Source: Bacteroidia bacterium
Lineage (GTDB): Bacteria; Bacteroidota; Bacteroidia; JAIBAJ01
DNA: 35,877 nt
Direction: 5' to 3'
NCBI GenBank assembly: GCA_019695265.1
Contig: JAIBAJ010000024.1
Location: forward strand, 1 to 35,877
The notes below the pieces were generated by a model that had not been told where the DNA came from, ran no database searches, and was given only the letters and a program-made list of their open reading frames with translations. The translations under genes and the position numbers were made by a program. Positions 8,542 through 16,560 of this stretch are shown piece after piece. The first letter of the stretch is position 1. Each line of letters begins with the position of its first letter.

Positions 8542-10173
8542 TTAACTTAAATAGTGGCCAACAATAGGCATCCGCCTACCCATACCAAATGCCTTGGATG
8601 AAATTCTTAAAATGGGCGGTGTTTGATGGCGCTTGTATTCACTGTTATTTACCAATTTTAAAATCCTTCTAACTAACTCTTCATTAAACCCCATGGCAAT
8701 AATTTCTGTCGGGCCTTTTCGCTCTTCGATATATTGGTATAAAACTTTATCAAGAATGGTATAGTCGGGCAAGGAATCGCTATCTTTTTGTCCGGGCCTT
8801 AGTTCGGCGCTTGGTGGTTTACTAATGCTGTTTACCGGAATCAGGTTCCATTTTCGGTTAATATAATGGGCCAAATCGTAAACCTGGGTTTTATATAAAT
8901 CGCCCAAAACAGATAGTCCTCCGTTCATATCGCCATACAAGGTTCCATAACCCACAGCAGCTTCGCTTTTGTTGGAGGTATTCAGCAGTATTTCCCCAAA
9001 TTTATTGCTAATTCCCATCAAAACAACTCCCCTAATTCTGGCCTGTAAGTTTTCCTCGGCCAAACCGAAGGGAAGGCTGCCAAACAAAGGCTTTAAGCTT
9101 TCTAATACAGTATCGTAATTCTGTTTGATAGGAACAATAGCGTGGGCTATTCCAAGGTTTTCGGCTAAAGCAAGGGCGTCCGTAATGGAATGGTCGCTGC
9201 TAAACTCGGAGGGCATTAAGATTCCACGAACATTTTCAGCTCCCAATGCTTGTGCTGCTAAACAGGCTACTACGGCCGAATCAATTCCCCCCGACAAGCC
9301 GAGTATGGCTTTTTTAAAACCCATTTTCCCGAAATAATCTTTTATTCCAAGAAGCAAGGCCTGGTGAATATCTCCAATAAAGGTAGTGCTTAAACCGGAA
9401 AGAACCTTTTCATCGGTGAAAGGAAAGTTCACTATTCTAATTTCTTCTGCGAAGTAGCTTAGTTCCTGGCAAATTTCACCCTGAGCGTTTATGCACAGGG
9501 ATCCGCCATCAAATATTAGTTCTGTTTGTGCCCCAATTTGATTAACATATACCAGGGGCACCTGGTAGGTTTTGGAATTCCAGCAAAGCACCTCCTTCCG
9601 TTCGTCGGCATGGTTATAATCAAAAGGAGATGCGGCAATGTTGATTAATAAGTCGGGTTTCAAATGGCTCAAAACATCCATTGGACAAGATTCGTAAAGT
9701 TTATTGCCATCGGTTTGCCAAAGGTCTTCGCAAATGGTTAATGCCAGGTTCATACCTTTCCAATTAACAAGAGCGAATTCTCTACCAGGTTCAAAATACC
9801 GGTATTCGTCAAAAATATCATAGGTTGGAAGCAAAGCCTTGTGGGTTACTTGACTTACTTTTCCATTTTCTAATAAAAAGGCAGCATTGTAAAGTGGTTT
9901 TCCTTTGCCGGAGGTATTCTTTTGAGGGCAACCTACTATAGCAGAAATCCCTATACAAGCTTTTGCAATTTGATGAAGGGATGATTCGCATTGCTGAATA
10001 AAATCATCAAACTCCAGGAAGTCACGAGGAGGATAACCGCAAATGGCTAATTCAGCAAAAACCGCTAAGTCTGCACCATTTTCTTTGGCTTTTTCAAGTG
10101 CCGTTAGAATTTTAGAACGGTTTGACTCAAAATGGCCGATGTGGTAATTTAATTGGCAAAGGGCAATTTTCAT
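8542..10173 (-). CDS. nadE: Glutamine-dependent NAD+ synthetase
   Basis: 543 residues with the two-domain arrangement of glutamine-hydrolysing NAD synthetases, which amidate deamido-NAD+ in the last step of NAD synthesis. The N-terminal nitrilase-like glutaminase has the catalytic triad Glu41 (VFAELAICGYPPRD), Lys112 (THKALLPTYDIFDE) and Cys148 (LTICEDLWQ). The C-terminal synthetase has the PP-loop SGGIDS (294-299) and the downstream NTSNKSEAAVGYGTLYGD segment. Length is normal for the bacterial family. It starts 8 nt after the stop of the PorT-like barrel gene, so the two are probably cotranscribed even though their functions differ. Confidence 0.97.
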   Translation of the reverse strand: MKIALCQLNYHIGHFESNRSKILTALEKAKENGADLAVFAELAICGYPPRDFLEFDDFIQQCESSLHQIAKACIGISAIVGCPQKNTSGKGKPLYNAAFLLENGKVSQVTHKALLPTYDIFDEYRYFEPGREFALVNWKGMNLALTICEDLWQTDGNKLYESCPMDVLSHLKPDLLINIAASPFDYNHADERKEVLCWNSKTYQVPLVYVNQIGAQTELIFDGGSLCINAQGEICQELSYFAEEIRIVNFPFTDEKVLSGLSTTFIGDIHQALLLGIKDYFGKMGFKKAILGLSGGIDSAVVACLAAQALGAENVRGILMPSEFSSDHSITDALALAENLGIAHAIVPIKQNYDTVLESLKPLFGSLPFGLAEENLQARIRGVVLMGISNKFGEILLNTSNKSEAAVGYGTLYGDMNGGLSVLGDLYKTQVYDLAHYINRKWNLIPVNSISKPPSAELRPGQKDSDSLPDYTILDKVLYQYIEERKGPTEIIAMGFNEELVRRILKLVNNSEYKRHQTPPILRISSKAFGMGRRMPIVGHYLS

Positions 10174-10181
10174 GAACCGGA

Positions 10182-10970
10182 TTAAAACAGAAGTGCAATA
10201 TCAACAGCTACATAGCTATTGGTTGATTTTTGTTGAATAGAAACGGTATTGGTTCCATTGACAGGCACCTTGAAATAATTCTGCAAGTTTTTATTGCTGC
10301 CATTAAACACATTGGTAACACCTTTATGATACGAAACCCCGAATAGCAAACCTAAATTTCCTTGGATTGCCCATTCAGCCCCAACGCCAATGTTTACTTC
10401 GGCTCTAACTAATTTCACCTCCGAACCACTGGCCAATCCGGCTTTTAGTTTAACCGTTTCAGCATATTCTTTTCCGGTTGTAAGCGATTTTCCGGCTTCA
10501 ATAGATTTGGCGCTTACATTAAACCCAACCGAACCGCCCAATTGTACAAAGTAGGTAAAATAGCCAATTTGATTGGTTTTTAATTTTAAGGTAAGGGGAA
10601 TTTCTACATACTGAAGCTTATAGGTGCGCTGGTTCATTAAAATGGTATCGAAAATTCCATCTGTTTCATTTACCTTAATTACGGAGTCGCTAATGGAAGC
10701 TATACCTCCGGCCATCACAAAGTCTAAACCTGTTCCTATAGCATAGTTTTTTCCCAAACGGGCATCCATCAACAAACCAAATTTTGCCCCCATTCTAACA
10801 CCTGAACTTTTAAAATGTTGAGTGTCAAATCCCATCCAATTGATAGTAGGTGTTGCCCGAAGCCCAAGTCTTACTTTGGGCGCATCTTGGGCCGCTGCAG
10901 GGCTTGAGTCCTGGGCAAAAAGGGAAGTACTTAATAATGAAACAAGGAACAGGGACAACAGTTTTTTCAT
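10182..10970 (-). CDS. PorT-like outer-membrane beta-barrel protein
   Basis: 262 residues with a clear signal peptide (MKKLLSLFLVSLLSTSLFAQ) and then alternating beta-strand sequence typical of small Bacteroidota outer-membrane barrels (PorT/OMP_b-brl_2 superfamily), including GLRATPTINWMGFD, KFGLLMDARLGKNYAIGTGL and YVEIPLTLKLKT. The last residue is aromatic (ending DIALLF), as expected for assembly by the BAM machinery. PorT itself takes part in T9SS, but this superfamily is broad and I would not assign it to the secretion machine. The gene is upstream of nadE with an 8-nt gap. Confidence 0.87.
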   Translation of the reverse strand: MKKLLSLFLVSLLSTSLFAQDSSPAAAQDAPKVRLGLRATPTINWMGFDTQHFKSSGVRMGAKFGLLMDARLGKNYAIGTGLDFVMAGGIASISDSVIKVNETDGIFDTILMNQRTYKLQYVEIPLTLKLKTNQIGYFTYFVQLGGSVGFNVSAKSIEAGKSLTTGKEYAETVKLKAGLASGSEVKLVRAEVNIGVGAEWAIQGNLGLLFGVSYHKGVTNVFNGSNKNLQNYFKVPVNGTNTVSIQQKSTNSYVAVDIALLF

Positions 10971-11055
10971 GGTTGATTTTTTGCAAAGGTCAGTAATCCA
11001 TTAATACCAGGGATTAATCCCAATAGAAATACTCAACCTAAGGATGTTGAAAGGC

Positions 11056-11093
11056 AAAAAAATCCCGGAAACACGAGGCGTATGTCCGGGATT
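11056..11093 (-). terminator. Rho-independent terminator after the TPR/PD40 gene
   Basis: Nine-bp perfect stem (AATCCCGGA at 11061-11069 with TCCGGGATT at 11085-11093) and a 15-nt loop; read on the minus strand it is followed by a T run (plus-strand A run from 11056). It sits 18 bp after the stop of the minus-strand gene at 11112. Confidence 0.87.
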
Positions 11094-11111
11094 CATAGAA
11101 ATGGAGTTGAT

Positions 11112-12710
11112 TTATTTGCGTTCTAAAACCAAGGCTTTAGACAAAGTGGCTGTTGCACCGGCTTCTTTAGGCAAATACACTTTTTCGGAGTTATCAGAAA
11201 ATCCGGTAGCAGAAAATTGAACGGTATAATCCTTATCGCCTTCCAGGGTTAGAAAGTAATTTCCTTCTTCATCTGATTCTGCGCTCGCAATTAATTTGCC
11301 CTCGGCATCTAATACCTTAATGCTTGCTCCATAGATGGTATTGGCATCTTTATCAATAACAGTTCCTTTGAGGATGGAAAGTCCATTGGAAGCGTTGGCT
11401 TTAAAATCAGCCGAATTCATAATGTTGTGGTTGCTCAAATCCACTTGAAAAATGTCGAAACCTCCAATACTACCTTCCCGTCTGGAAACGAAATATCCTT
11501 TTTTCCCATCCGTGGCAAGTACAAAATCCACTTCGTCCCCGGTGGTATTAATAGGATAGCCCAAGTTTTCAGGAGAACTCCATTCGGTACCATCAAATGT
11601 GGTTTTGAAAATATCATAACCACCCATAGAATTAGCACGTTTTGAACTAAAGAAAAGCGTTTTCCCGTCGGGGTGCAAAAACACACCTACTTCATCTTCG
11701 CTGGAATTTACTTTAGAGCCCAAGTTTTCCGGTTTGCCCCATCCGTCTCTGCCTTCTTTGTGAGAAACATAGATATCTCCACTTCCAAAACCGTCTTTCC
11801 GTTCGCTTACAAAGTAAATCGTTTTTCCATCGGCGCTTAGGCAGGCATAACTTTCCCAATAAGGCGAATTGATTGGCTTAGGAAAAGGTGCAGGCGCACT
11901 CCATTTCCCGTTTTTATTGGATTTGCTCTGGAAGATATCTCCGCCGTTTTCGTTTTTATAGGATAGAATTCTTTTTCCGTCAGCAGTAATGCTAAATGCA
12001 GCATCGTGGCCATCGGTGTTTAAAGCACCTATTACCGGTTCTGCTTTTTCCCATTCCCGGGTGGTATCATTAAAGTGCGACATGTAAATATCTTCAAAAA
12101 ACTCATCGTCATTCACATCCTTTTTGGCATTTTTCCCTTCTCCCCGACGGCTGGTCAATATCAAAGTTTTTCCATCGGCAGTGAAGGATGGGTGATAATC
12201 GTTGTGGTCAGAATTGATTCGCTCACCCATGTTGGTAATCCGAACCGAAAGGGGGTGTTTCATTAATTCCAGGGCAGTTTGACATTGTTTTTTGTAGTAA
12301 ATGGCCTGTTCTGCATCAGATTTTTCCACTCCTTTAACATTGTAAAAACTTTCGTAGGCCTTGATGGCATCTTCCAAACGATCGGACTCCTGGTATGCTT
12401 TTCCTAAATAAAGGTATAGCATTTTATCAATTTTATCGTTGCTGGTTTTTGCTTTTTCCAGATATGGAATAGCCCCAGCCTGGTCTTTCATCTGGATTTT
12501 ACACTCCGCTATTCTAAAATTTAATTCTGCATCATCCGGAAATTGATTGTACATATCCTGATACATTTTCAATGCGGCGGCATAATCCTGTTCGTTGAAT
12601 TTAAGCCTTGCTTTGGTCATTTTTATTTTATCGGGCCCGTCCGGTCCGGCAAAAGTTTCCACTGCAATGAGACTTAAAAAAAGAAATAAAAGGGTTTTTA
12701 GCTTAGACAT
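11112..12710 (-). CDS. TPR / PD40 beta-propeller / carboxypeptidase-regulatory-like envelope protein
   Basis: 532 residues with a signal peptide ending at about VETFAG. TPR-like helices occupy residues about 30-140 (FNEQDYAAALKMYQDM, AIPYLEKAK). A series of PD40/WD40-like blades follows from about 165 to 415, each with D-G-K-x-L/I-x-(F/L)-x-S-x-R and G-G-x-D-I-(F/Y). The last 90 or so residues form a carboxypeptidase-regulatory-like beta sandwich (LKGTVIDKDANTIYGASIKV). This order matches the PorE-like family, in which an OmpA peptidoglycan-binding domain normally comes last; here the protein ends before any OmpA domain. A periplasmic or outer-membrane scaffold role is an inference. Confidence 0.9.
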   Translation of the reverse strand: MSKLKTLLFLFLSLIAVETFAGPDGPDKIKMTKARLKFNEQDYAAALKMYQDMYNQFPDDAELNFRIAECKIQMKDQAGAIPYLEKAKTSNDKIDKMLYLYLGKAYQESDRLEDAIKAYESFYNVKGVEKSDAEQAIYYKKQCQTALELMKHPLSVRITNMGERINSDHNDYHPSFTADGKTLILTSRRGEGKNAKKDVNDDEFFEDIYMSHFNDTTREWEKAEPVIGALNTDGHDAAFSITADGKRILSYKNENGGDIFQSKSNKNGKWSAPAPFPKPINSPYWESYACLSADGKTIYFVSERKDGFGSGDIYVSHKEGRDGWGKPENLGSKVNSSEDEVGVFLHPDGKTLFFSSKRANSMGGYDIFKTTFDGTEWSSPENLGYPINTTGDEVDFVLATDGKKGYFVSRREGSIGGFDIFQVDLSNHNIMNSADFKANASNGLSILKGTVIDKDANTIYGASIKVLDAEGKLIASAESDEEGNYFLTLEGDKDYTVQFSATGFSDNSEKVYLPKEAGATATLSKALVLERK

Positions 12711-12886
12711 CTGCGACTATTCGTAAGAATTGCTAAATTAAGGCTTGATTTGAATTGTAGACCGATGTGGAAAAAAAATCTATGCACACCCGGTTCTTGT
12801 CCCAGGAATTGCGCATTTATTACCTGTTGTTTGTTGCATTAGTAAGAAATAAGCAGAATGTTTTTGTTCGAAGTCAGGGTATTTCT

Positions 12887-13726
12887 TTAGAAAAGCAACA
12901 TAAATATTCCGCTTCCCATCATTAAGCCATCCAGCCAAAGGTAATAGTAATAGTCGGAAGGCTTTTTTTCGTGTAAAGGAAGAAGAATAGCCAATCCTAC
13001 TCCGGGTAAAGCAAGTTGAAGGAACAAGCGTAAGTTAAAATCGTCGAATACCAGCCAATAGGAACTGAGTATATACAAGAAGATGCAAGTAATTATTATC
13101 CATTGTGTTTCTTTCCAGGTGAGAGAGTAAACAATGTTTTTAATTCCTTGTTGTTGGTCTGACTCTTTATCCTTGCTATCAAAAAGCACACAAATAGGTA
13201 AAATAAGGAGCAAACGGTGAATGACAAACATCCAGGAATAAGGCGATTGGAGCATATCCCATTCCGATAAGGGTAGTAAAACTGTGGTGATGGTCCAAAC
13301 TACAGCCAGGTAAATTGTTTTACCAAAGGCCAGGCGTCTGAGGAAAACAAAGGGTTGAAAGGGTAATTTGGGTGCGGTATACAGAAAGGTGGCTAAAGCA
13401 AGTACCAAGGAAAGTGCCTGAGTTTCAGGTTCAAGCAGAAAAAAGAGGAGTAGGGAAGCCAGTGTTGAAACTCCAAACACGACTAGCAGAAAGTTTTTAT
13501 GGGAAAGGTTCCAGGCTTCTCTTTCCTTTCCAACCAGGGTTTCGCCCGACAAAAACCAATGCAGAGAATAGCTACATAAGGTTCCGAAAAAGAGAAATAA
13601 TAGAATTAGTGGATTGGATGGAAAGTTAAAAAAGGAATAGCAGGATTCTGCCATGACCGTAGCGACCAAAGCGATAAAGAAATTGCCAAATAAGAAGTAA
13701 TGAAAGACTTTTTTTAATGATTCCAT
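12887..13726 (-). CDS. UbiA-like polytopic membrane protein
   Basis: 279 residues with seven to nine hydrophobic segments across its length. It resembles the UbiA prenyltransferase-like proteins that are often annotated as hypothetical in Bacteroidota. An acid-rich loop (FDSKDKESDQQQG) is placed like the second Asp-rich motif of UbiA enzymes, and YTAPKLPF is also UbiA-like. The first NDxxDxxxD motif is not visible; that region reads SLHWFLSG instead, so catalytic activity is doubtful. The gene begins 20 nt after the stop of the MORN-repeat gene upstream on the same strand, so the two probably form an operon. Confidence 0.78.
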   Translation of the reverse strand: MESLKKVFHYFLFGNFFIALVATVMAESCYSFFNFPSNPLILLFLFFGTLCSYSLHWFLSGETLVGKEREAWNLSHKNFLLVVFGVSTLASLLLFFLLEPETQALSLVLALATFLYTAPKLPFQPFVFLRRLAFGKTIYLAVVWTITTVLLPLSEWDMLQSPYSWMFVIHRLLLILPICVLFDSKDKESDQQQGIKNIVYSLTWKETQWIIITCIFLYILSSYWLVFDDFNLRLFLQLALPGVGLAILLPLHEKKPSDYYYYLWLDGLMMGSGIFMLLF

Positions 13727-13746
13727 CGCTACCCGGATGGAGGGTT

Positions 13747-14631
13747 TTATTTGGTACCGGTATTAGCCATTTTAGTTTCGACGACTTTTCCCCCTTTAAT
13801 ATAGAGCGTTTTAATCAACTTACCGCTAGCATCATAAACGTTTTGTTTTCCTTCTATCAGAACTTTGTTTTTAAAGGTACCTTCTTTCTCCACTTTGTTT
13901 TTATCTCCTTTATGGTAAGTGGTAAACTGTCCATCCGGAATAAAACCTAGTTCTTTAGGTGGTTCTTCTTTTTTGGCTTCTACCAGCATTGGACCTACCG
14001 GTGCTTTAGGCCTGTCGACCGGATTTCCCAAGTCATAGTTTTTGGTATTACCCGGGTCAATTTTTCCTTCGTTAAAGTATTTTTCGGCCTTCAGGGAACC
14101 ATTTTCGTAGTATTCTTTTAATACTCCCGACTCCTTTCCGTCTCTCCAGTCGCCTTCATACATTGGGTTTCCGTTGGCATAATAGTACTTTTGCTGACCC
14201 TCCCGTTTTCCTTCAGAGTTAAACTGCCAATCATAAAACAAAATGCCATTTTCGTGATAATATTTGTAAACGCCAATCCAGTTTTTCTCTTTCCAGTTTC
14301 CCTCTTCCTGCAGTCGGCCATTTTCGTAATAGAATTTTGCCGGTCCATTGGGTTTGTTGTTGGCAAAGGTAATTTCCCCTTTTAATTTGTTATTTGGGTA
14401 GTATTTTCTCCAAACGCCTACTTTTTTATTGTTAAAGTATTCTCCTTCTTCTACCAGTTGGCCTTCTGAATAACCCGGGTTAGAATTGTTTTTGTTTAAA
14501 ACAACCCAATGGCCCTGACGTTGATCTTGGGCATCTTTTCTATTCACCGTATCGCCTTTATACATTTCAAAAGATTGAGCAAAGGCAGAGGAGGCTGTGA
14601 TTAGGAGTACAAATAGGAAAAGGTTTTTCAT
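13747..14631 (-). CDS. Secreted MORN-repeat (YwqK-family) protein
   Basis: About 294 residues. I chose ATG 14631 because it directly begins a signal peptide (MKNLFLFVLLITASSAFAQ); the longer reading frame starts from TTG at 14649. The mature part contains about six MORN_2-type repeats (GVWRKYYPNNKLKGEITF, AKFYYENGRLQEEGNW, YKYYHENGIL and so on), then a Pro/Lys-rich stretch and a final repeat-like segment. It is a smaller relative of the protein at 806-2347 but has no kinase neighbour. Downstream, with a 20-nt gap, is the UbiA-like gene; upstream and divergent is murI. Confidence 0.9.
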   Translation of the reverse strand: MKNLFLFVLLITASSAFAQSFEMYKGDTVNRKDAQDQRQGHWVVLNKNNSNPGYSEGQLVEEGEYFNNKKVGVWRKYYPNNKLKGEITFANNKPNGPAKFYYENGRLQEEGNWKEKNWIGVYKYYHENGILFYDWQFNSEGKREGQQKYYYANGNPMYEGDWRDGKESGVLKEYYENGSLKAEKYFNEGKIDPGNTKNYDLGNPVDRPKAPVGPMLVEAKKEEPPKELGFIPDGQFTTYHKGDKNKVEKEGTFKNKVLIEGKQNVYDASGKLIKTLYIKGGKVVETKMANTGTK

Positions 14632-14728
14632 TGTAGAACTAAGAAACAATGCGTTTCAACTCGCAAAGGTTAAAAAAAATGAGCAAATTACCAATTTTGG
14701 TCGACAAAATGCAAGGTTTTGGTTTAAA

Positions 14729-15613
14729 ATGGTTGAATTTATTGGTATTGCTATTACCTTGCAATCCAAATTTGAAAAGGTTTTGGCTTCAAAAAACTTC
14801 CATAAATCACAGCATCCGATTGGAATTTTCGATTCAGGTATTGGCGGATTAACCGTAGCAAATGCCATTTGTAAATTATTACCCAACGAAAGCATAGTTT
14901 ATTTTGGGGATACGGCCCATTTGCCTTATGGAGACAAATCTCCGGAGAGTATCCGACATTATTCTGCCAAAATAACCCACTACCTTACCGAACAAAACTG
15001 CAAAGCCATTGTAATAGCGTGTAATACCGCATCGGCGTTGGGATTTCAAACAGCTAAGGATATTGCAGGAGCTTCCATTCCGGTTATTAATGTGGTTGAC
15101 CCCGCTGTGGCTTATTTGGCTCAACATTTTAAAGGTAAAAGAGTGGGTATTATCGGAACAAAGGGCACTGTTAATTCCAGAATATATGTGAACAAATTAA
15201 GCAAGGCCGACAAAACCATGGAAGTGGCGCAGCTAGCCACACCTTTGCTGGCGCCTATGATTGAAGAGGGGTTTTTTAATAACAAAATCTCCAAAACCAT
15301 TATTAATTCCTACCTGGAAAAGAAACCCCTAGCTCAAATTCAGGCCTTGGTGCTTGGATGTACCCATTATCCATTAATAAAACCCGAAATAGATAGTTTC
15401 TATAAAAAGAAGGTTCAGGTACTCGATACCTCTGAAATTGTGGCCAAAGCAGTTGAACAAACCCTCCACGATCAAGGATTGCTGAACGAAACGGTGGGAA
15501 AAGCAGAAAAAATCTTTTGCGTTTCAGATTATACCAAGGCCTTTGAAGAAAGCGCAAGATATTTTTTTGATGAGAAAATAAACCTGAAAGAAGTAAGACT
15601 TTGGAAAGAGTAA
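14729..15613 (+). CDS. murI: Glutamate racemase
   Basis: Converts L-glutamate to D-glutamate for peptidoglycan synthesis. The two catalytic cysteines are visible in IACNTASALGF (Cys98) and VLGCTHYPLI (Cys211), together with GIFDSGIGGLTV (Asp35) and VYFGDTAHLPYGDKS. Upstream in-frame codons extend the reading frame to 14597, but these overlap the divergent MORN gene and have no family similarity. ATG 14729 gives 294 residues; since the family normally begins only 5-10 residues before the GIFDSG motif, the TTG at 14783 is a possible real start. A gap of 97 bp separates it from the divergent gene. Confidence 0.95.
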   Translation: MVEFIGIAITLQSKFEKVLASKNFHKSQHPIGIFDSGIGGLTVANAICKLLPNESIVYFGDTAHLPYGDKSPESIRHYSAKITHYLTEQNCKAIVIACNTASALGFQTAKDIAGASIPVINVVDPAVAYLAQHFKGKRVGIIGTKGTVNSRIYVNKLSKADKTMEVAQLATPLLAPMIEEGFFNNKISKTIINSYLEKKPLAQIQALVLGCTHYPLIKPEIDSFYKKKVQVLDTSEIVAKAVEQTLHDQGLLNETVGKAEKIFCVSDYTKAFEESARYFFDEKINLKEVRLWKE

Positions 15614-15713
15614 GGGGTTGATTTACAGCTAATTGCTTTTTGTTTTTTCACCGTGAAATGAGGTTGCATTAGAAAGCCTGAGTTTAAAAAAGTTTAATCC
15701 ATCGCGAAAAAAA

Positions 15714-15744
15714 TTTGTTAGTTTGAAAAATCTGTTTACATTTG
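15714..15744 (+). promoter_or_regulatory. Bacteroidota-type promoter (TTTG-N19-TAnnTTTG)
   Basis: TTTG at 15714-15717, exactly 19 bp, then TACATTTG at 15737-15744. Both boxes match the Bacteroidota primary sigma consensus with preferred spacing. Transcription would begin near 15750, giving a leader of about 195 nt before the sigma-factor ATG. Confidence 0.7.
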
Positions 15745-15857
15745 CTCAACAATTCAAAAATTTCGACCAACGATAGAACTCTACTTTAATCGCACTTATC
15801 GGTCAATTTTACATTAACATTTTAGCAATTTGTGTGAGCCAATTTTGTGGTCTTACA

Positions 15858-15941
15858 TTCATTTTTTAACCAACTAAAACTAGGAGGCATCATACGCATA
15901 CGTGTACTTTCATTTTTTAATTAACCATTAAAACCAGGAGG
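15858..15941 (+). repeat. Tandem leader duplication carrying two AGGAGG sites
   Basis: TTCATTTTTTAACCAACTAA followed by AACTAGGAGG (15858-15887) is repeated imperfectly as TTCATTTTTTAATTAACCAT followed by TAAAACCAGGAGG (15909-15941). The second unit places its AGGAGG before the sigma-factor ATG. The first is followed by no ATG, but a GTG at 15902-15904 could open a nine-codon reading frame (V-Y-F-H-F-L-I-N-H) that ends before the second site. Confidence 0.65.
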
Positions 15942-15942
15942 T
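15936..15942 (+). promoter_or_regulatory. Strong Shine-Dalgarno site of the sigma-factor gene
   Basis: AGGAGGT ends 4 nt before ATG 15947. It is an essentially perfect anti-Shine-Dalgarno match. I did not see another site this strong before a start in this window, as expected for Bacteroidota, and it fixes the start of the sigma gene. Confidence 0.85.
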
Positions 15943-15946
15943 CACC

Positions 15947-16531
15947 ATGCAAAGTTACGGCCTATCGGACAAGCAACTTGTCCACCTTTACGCTAAGGGC
16001 AGCGAAAAAGCCCTCGAAGTGTTGTTGCACCGTCACAAACGCAAACTTTTCAGCTACATCAACACGATGGTTAAAGACCGTCAAAAGGCGGAAGATTTGT
16101 TTCAAGACACCTTTATTAAGGTAATCGACCAAATTAAGTCGGGTCGATACAAAGAACAAGAACGTTTTTTACCCTGGTTGTACCGTATAGCCCATAACTT
16201 GGTTATAGATACCTTGCGCAAAGACAAAAAGATGATTATGGAAAGAGCCAATGACCATTACAATCCATTGGATCATATTCAAGCAATTGATACTTCCATT
16301 GAAGATAAAATCAACCAAACAGGAAATTCCTATTTGCTTAAAATGTTGATTAAACAATTGCCCGATAACCAACAAGAGGTCTTAATTATGCGCCATTACA
16401 GCGATATGAGTTTTAAAGAAATTGCCGATGTAACCAATGTAAGTATCAATACTGCTTTGGGTCGTATGCGTTACGCTTTAATTAACCTCCGTAAATTAAT
16501 GGAAGATCATCGCTTGAACATGGTGGCCTAA
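15947..16531 (+). CDS. ECF-type sigma-70 family RNA polymerase sigma factor
   Basis: 194 residues. Region 2 covers about residues 20-95 with AEDLFQDTFIKVIDQI and FLPWLYRIAHNLVIDTLRKD, which bind core polymerase and the -10 element. Region 4 covers about 130-185 with LPDNQQEVLIMRHYSDMSFK and the helix-turn-helix EIADVTNVSINTALGRMRYA. No anti-sigma factor gene follows; the next gene is an FAD oxidoreductase with its own predicted promoter. The leader is unusual: long, internally duplicated, and with a strong Shine-Dalgarno site, so translation control is likely. Its regulon cannot be read from this window. Confidence 0.95.
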   Translation: MQSYGLSDKQLVHLYAKGSEKALEVLLHRHKRKLFSYINTMVKDRQKAEDLFQDTFIKVIDQIKSGRYKEQERFLPWLYRIAHNLVIDTLRKDKKMIMERANDHYNPLDHIQAIDTSIEDKINQTGNSYLLKMLIKQLPDNQQEVLIMRHYSDMSFKEIADVTNVSINTALGRMRYALINLRKLMEDHRLNMVA

Positions 16532-16542
16532 GCCTACCTTTG
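16514..16542 (+). promoter_or_regulatory. Predicted promoter for the FAD oxidoreductase gene
   Basis: TTG (16514-16516), 18 bp, TACCTTTG (16535-16542). This agrees with the TTG-N17-23-TAnnTTTG consensus. The -33 element lies inside the end of the sigma-factor gene, and the start of transcription would be about 10-14 nt before the GTG start at 16561. Confidence 0.55.
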
Positions 16543-16560
16543 TGTCATTGATTTTCAAAC

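Larger units (their letters stand above)
15614..15946 (+). other. Long leader region of the sigma-factor gene
   Basis: A 333-bp AT-rich gap. It contains a well-matched promoter (15714-15744), about 195 nt of predicted 5' untranslated leader, and two copies of a leader unit with an AGGAGG core (see separate entries). I see no ORF longer than a few codons with support. Confidence 0.7.

Noticed and set aside
8511-8548. Inverted repeat AAGTTAAG/CTTAACTT at the end of nadE as terminator
   Set aside because: AT-rich 8-bp arms, a 22-nt loop, overlap with the stop codon and no T run; not convincing.
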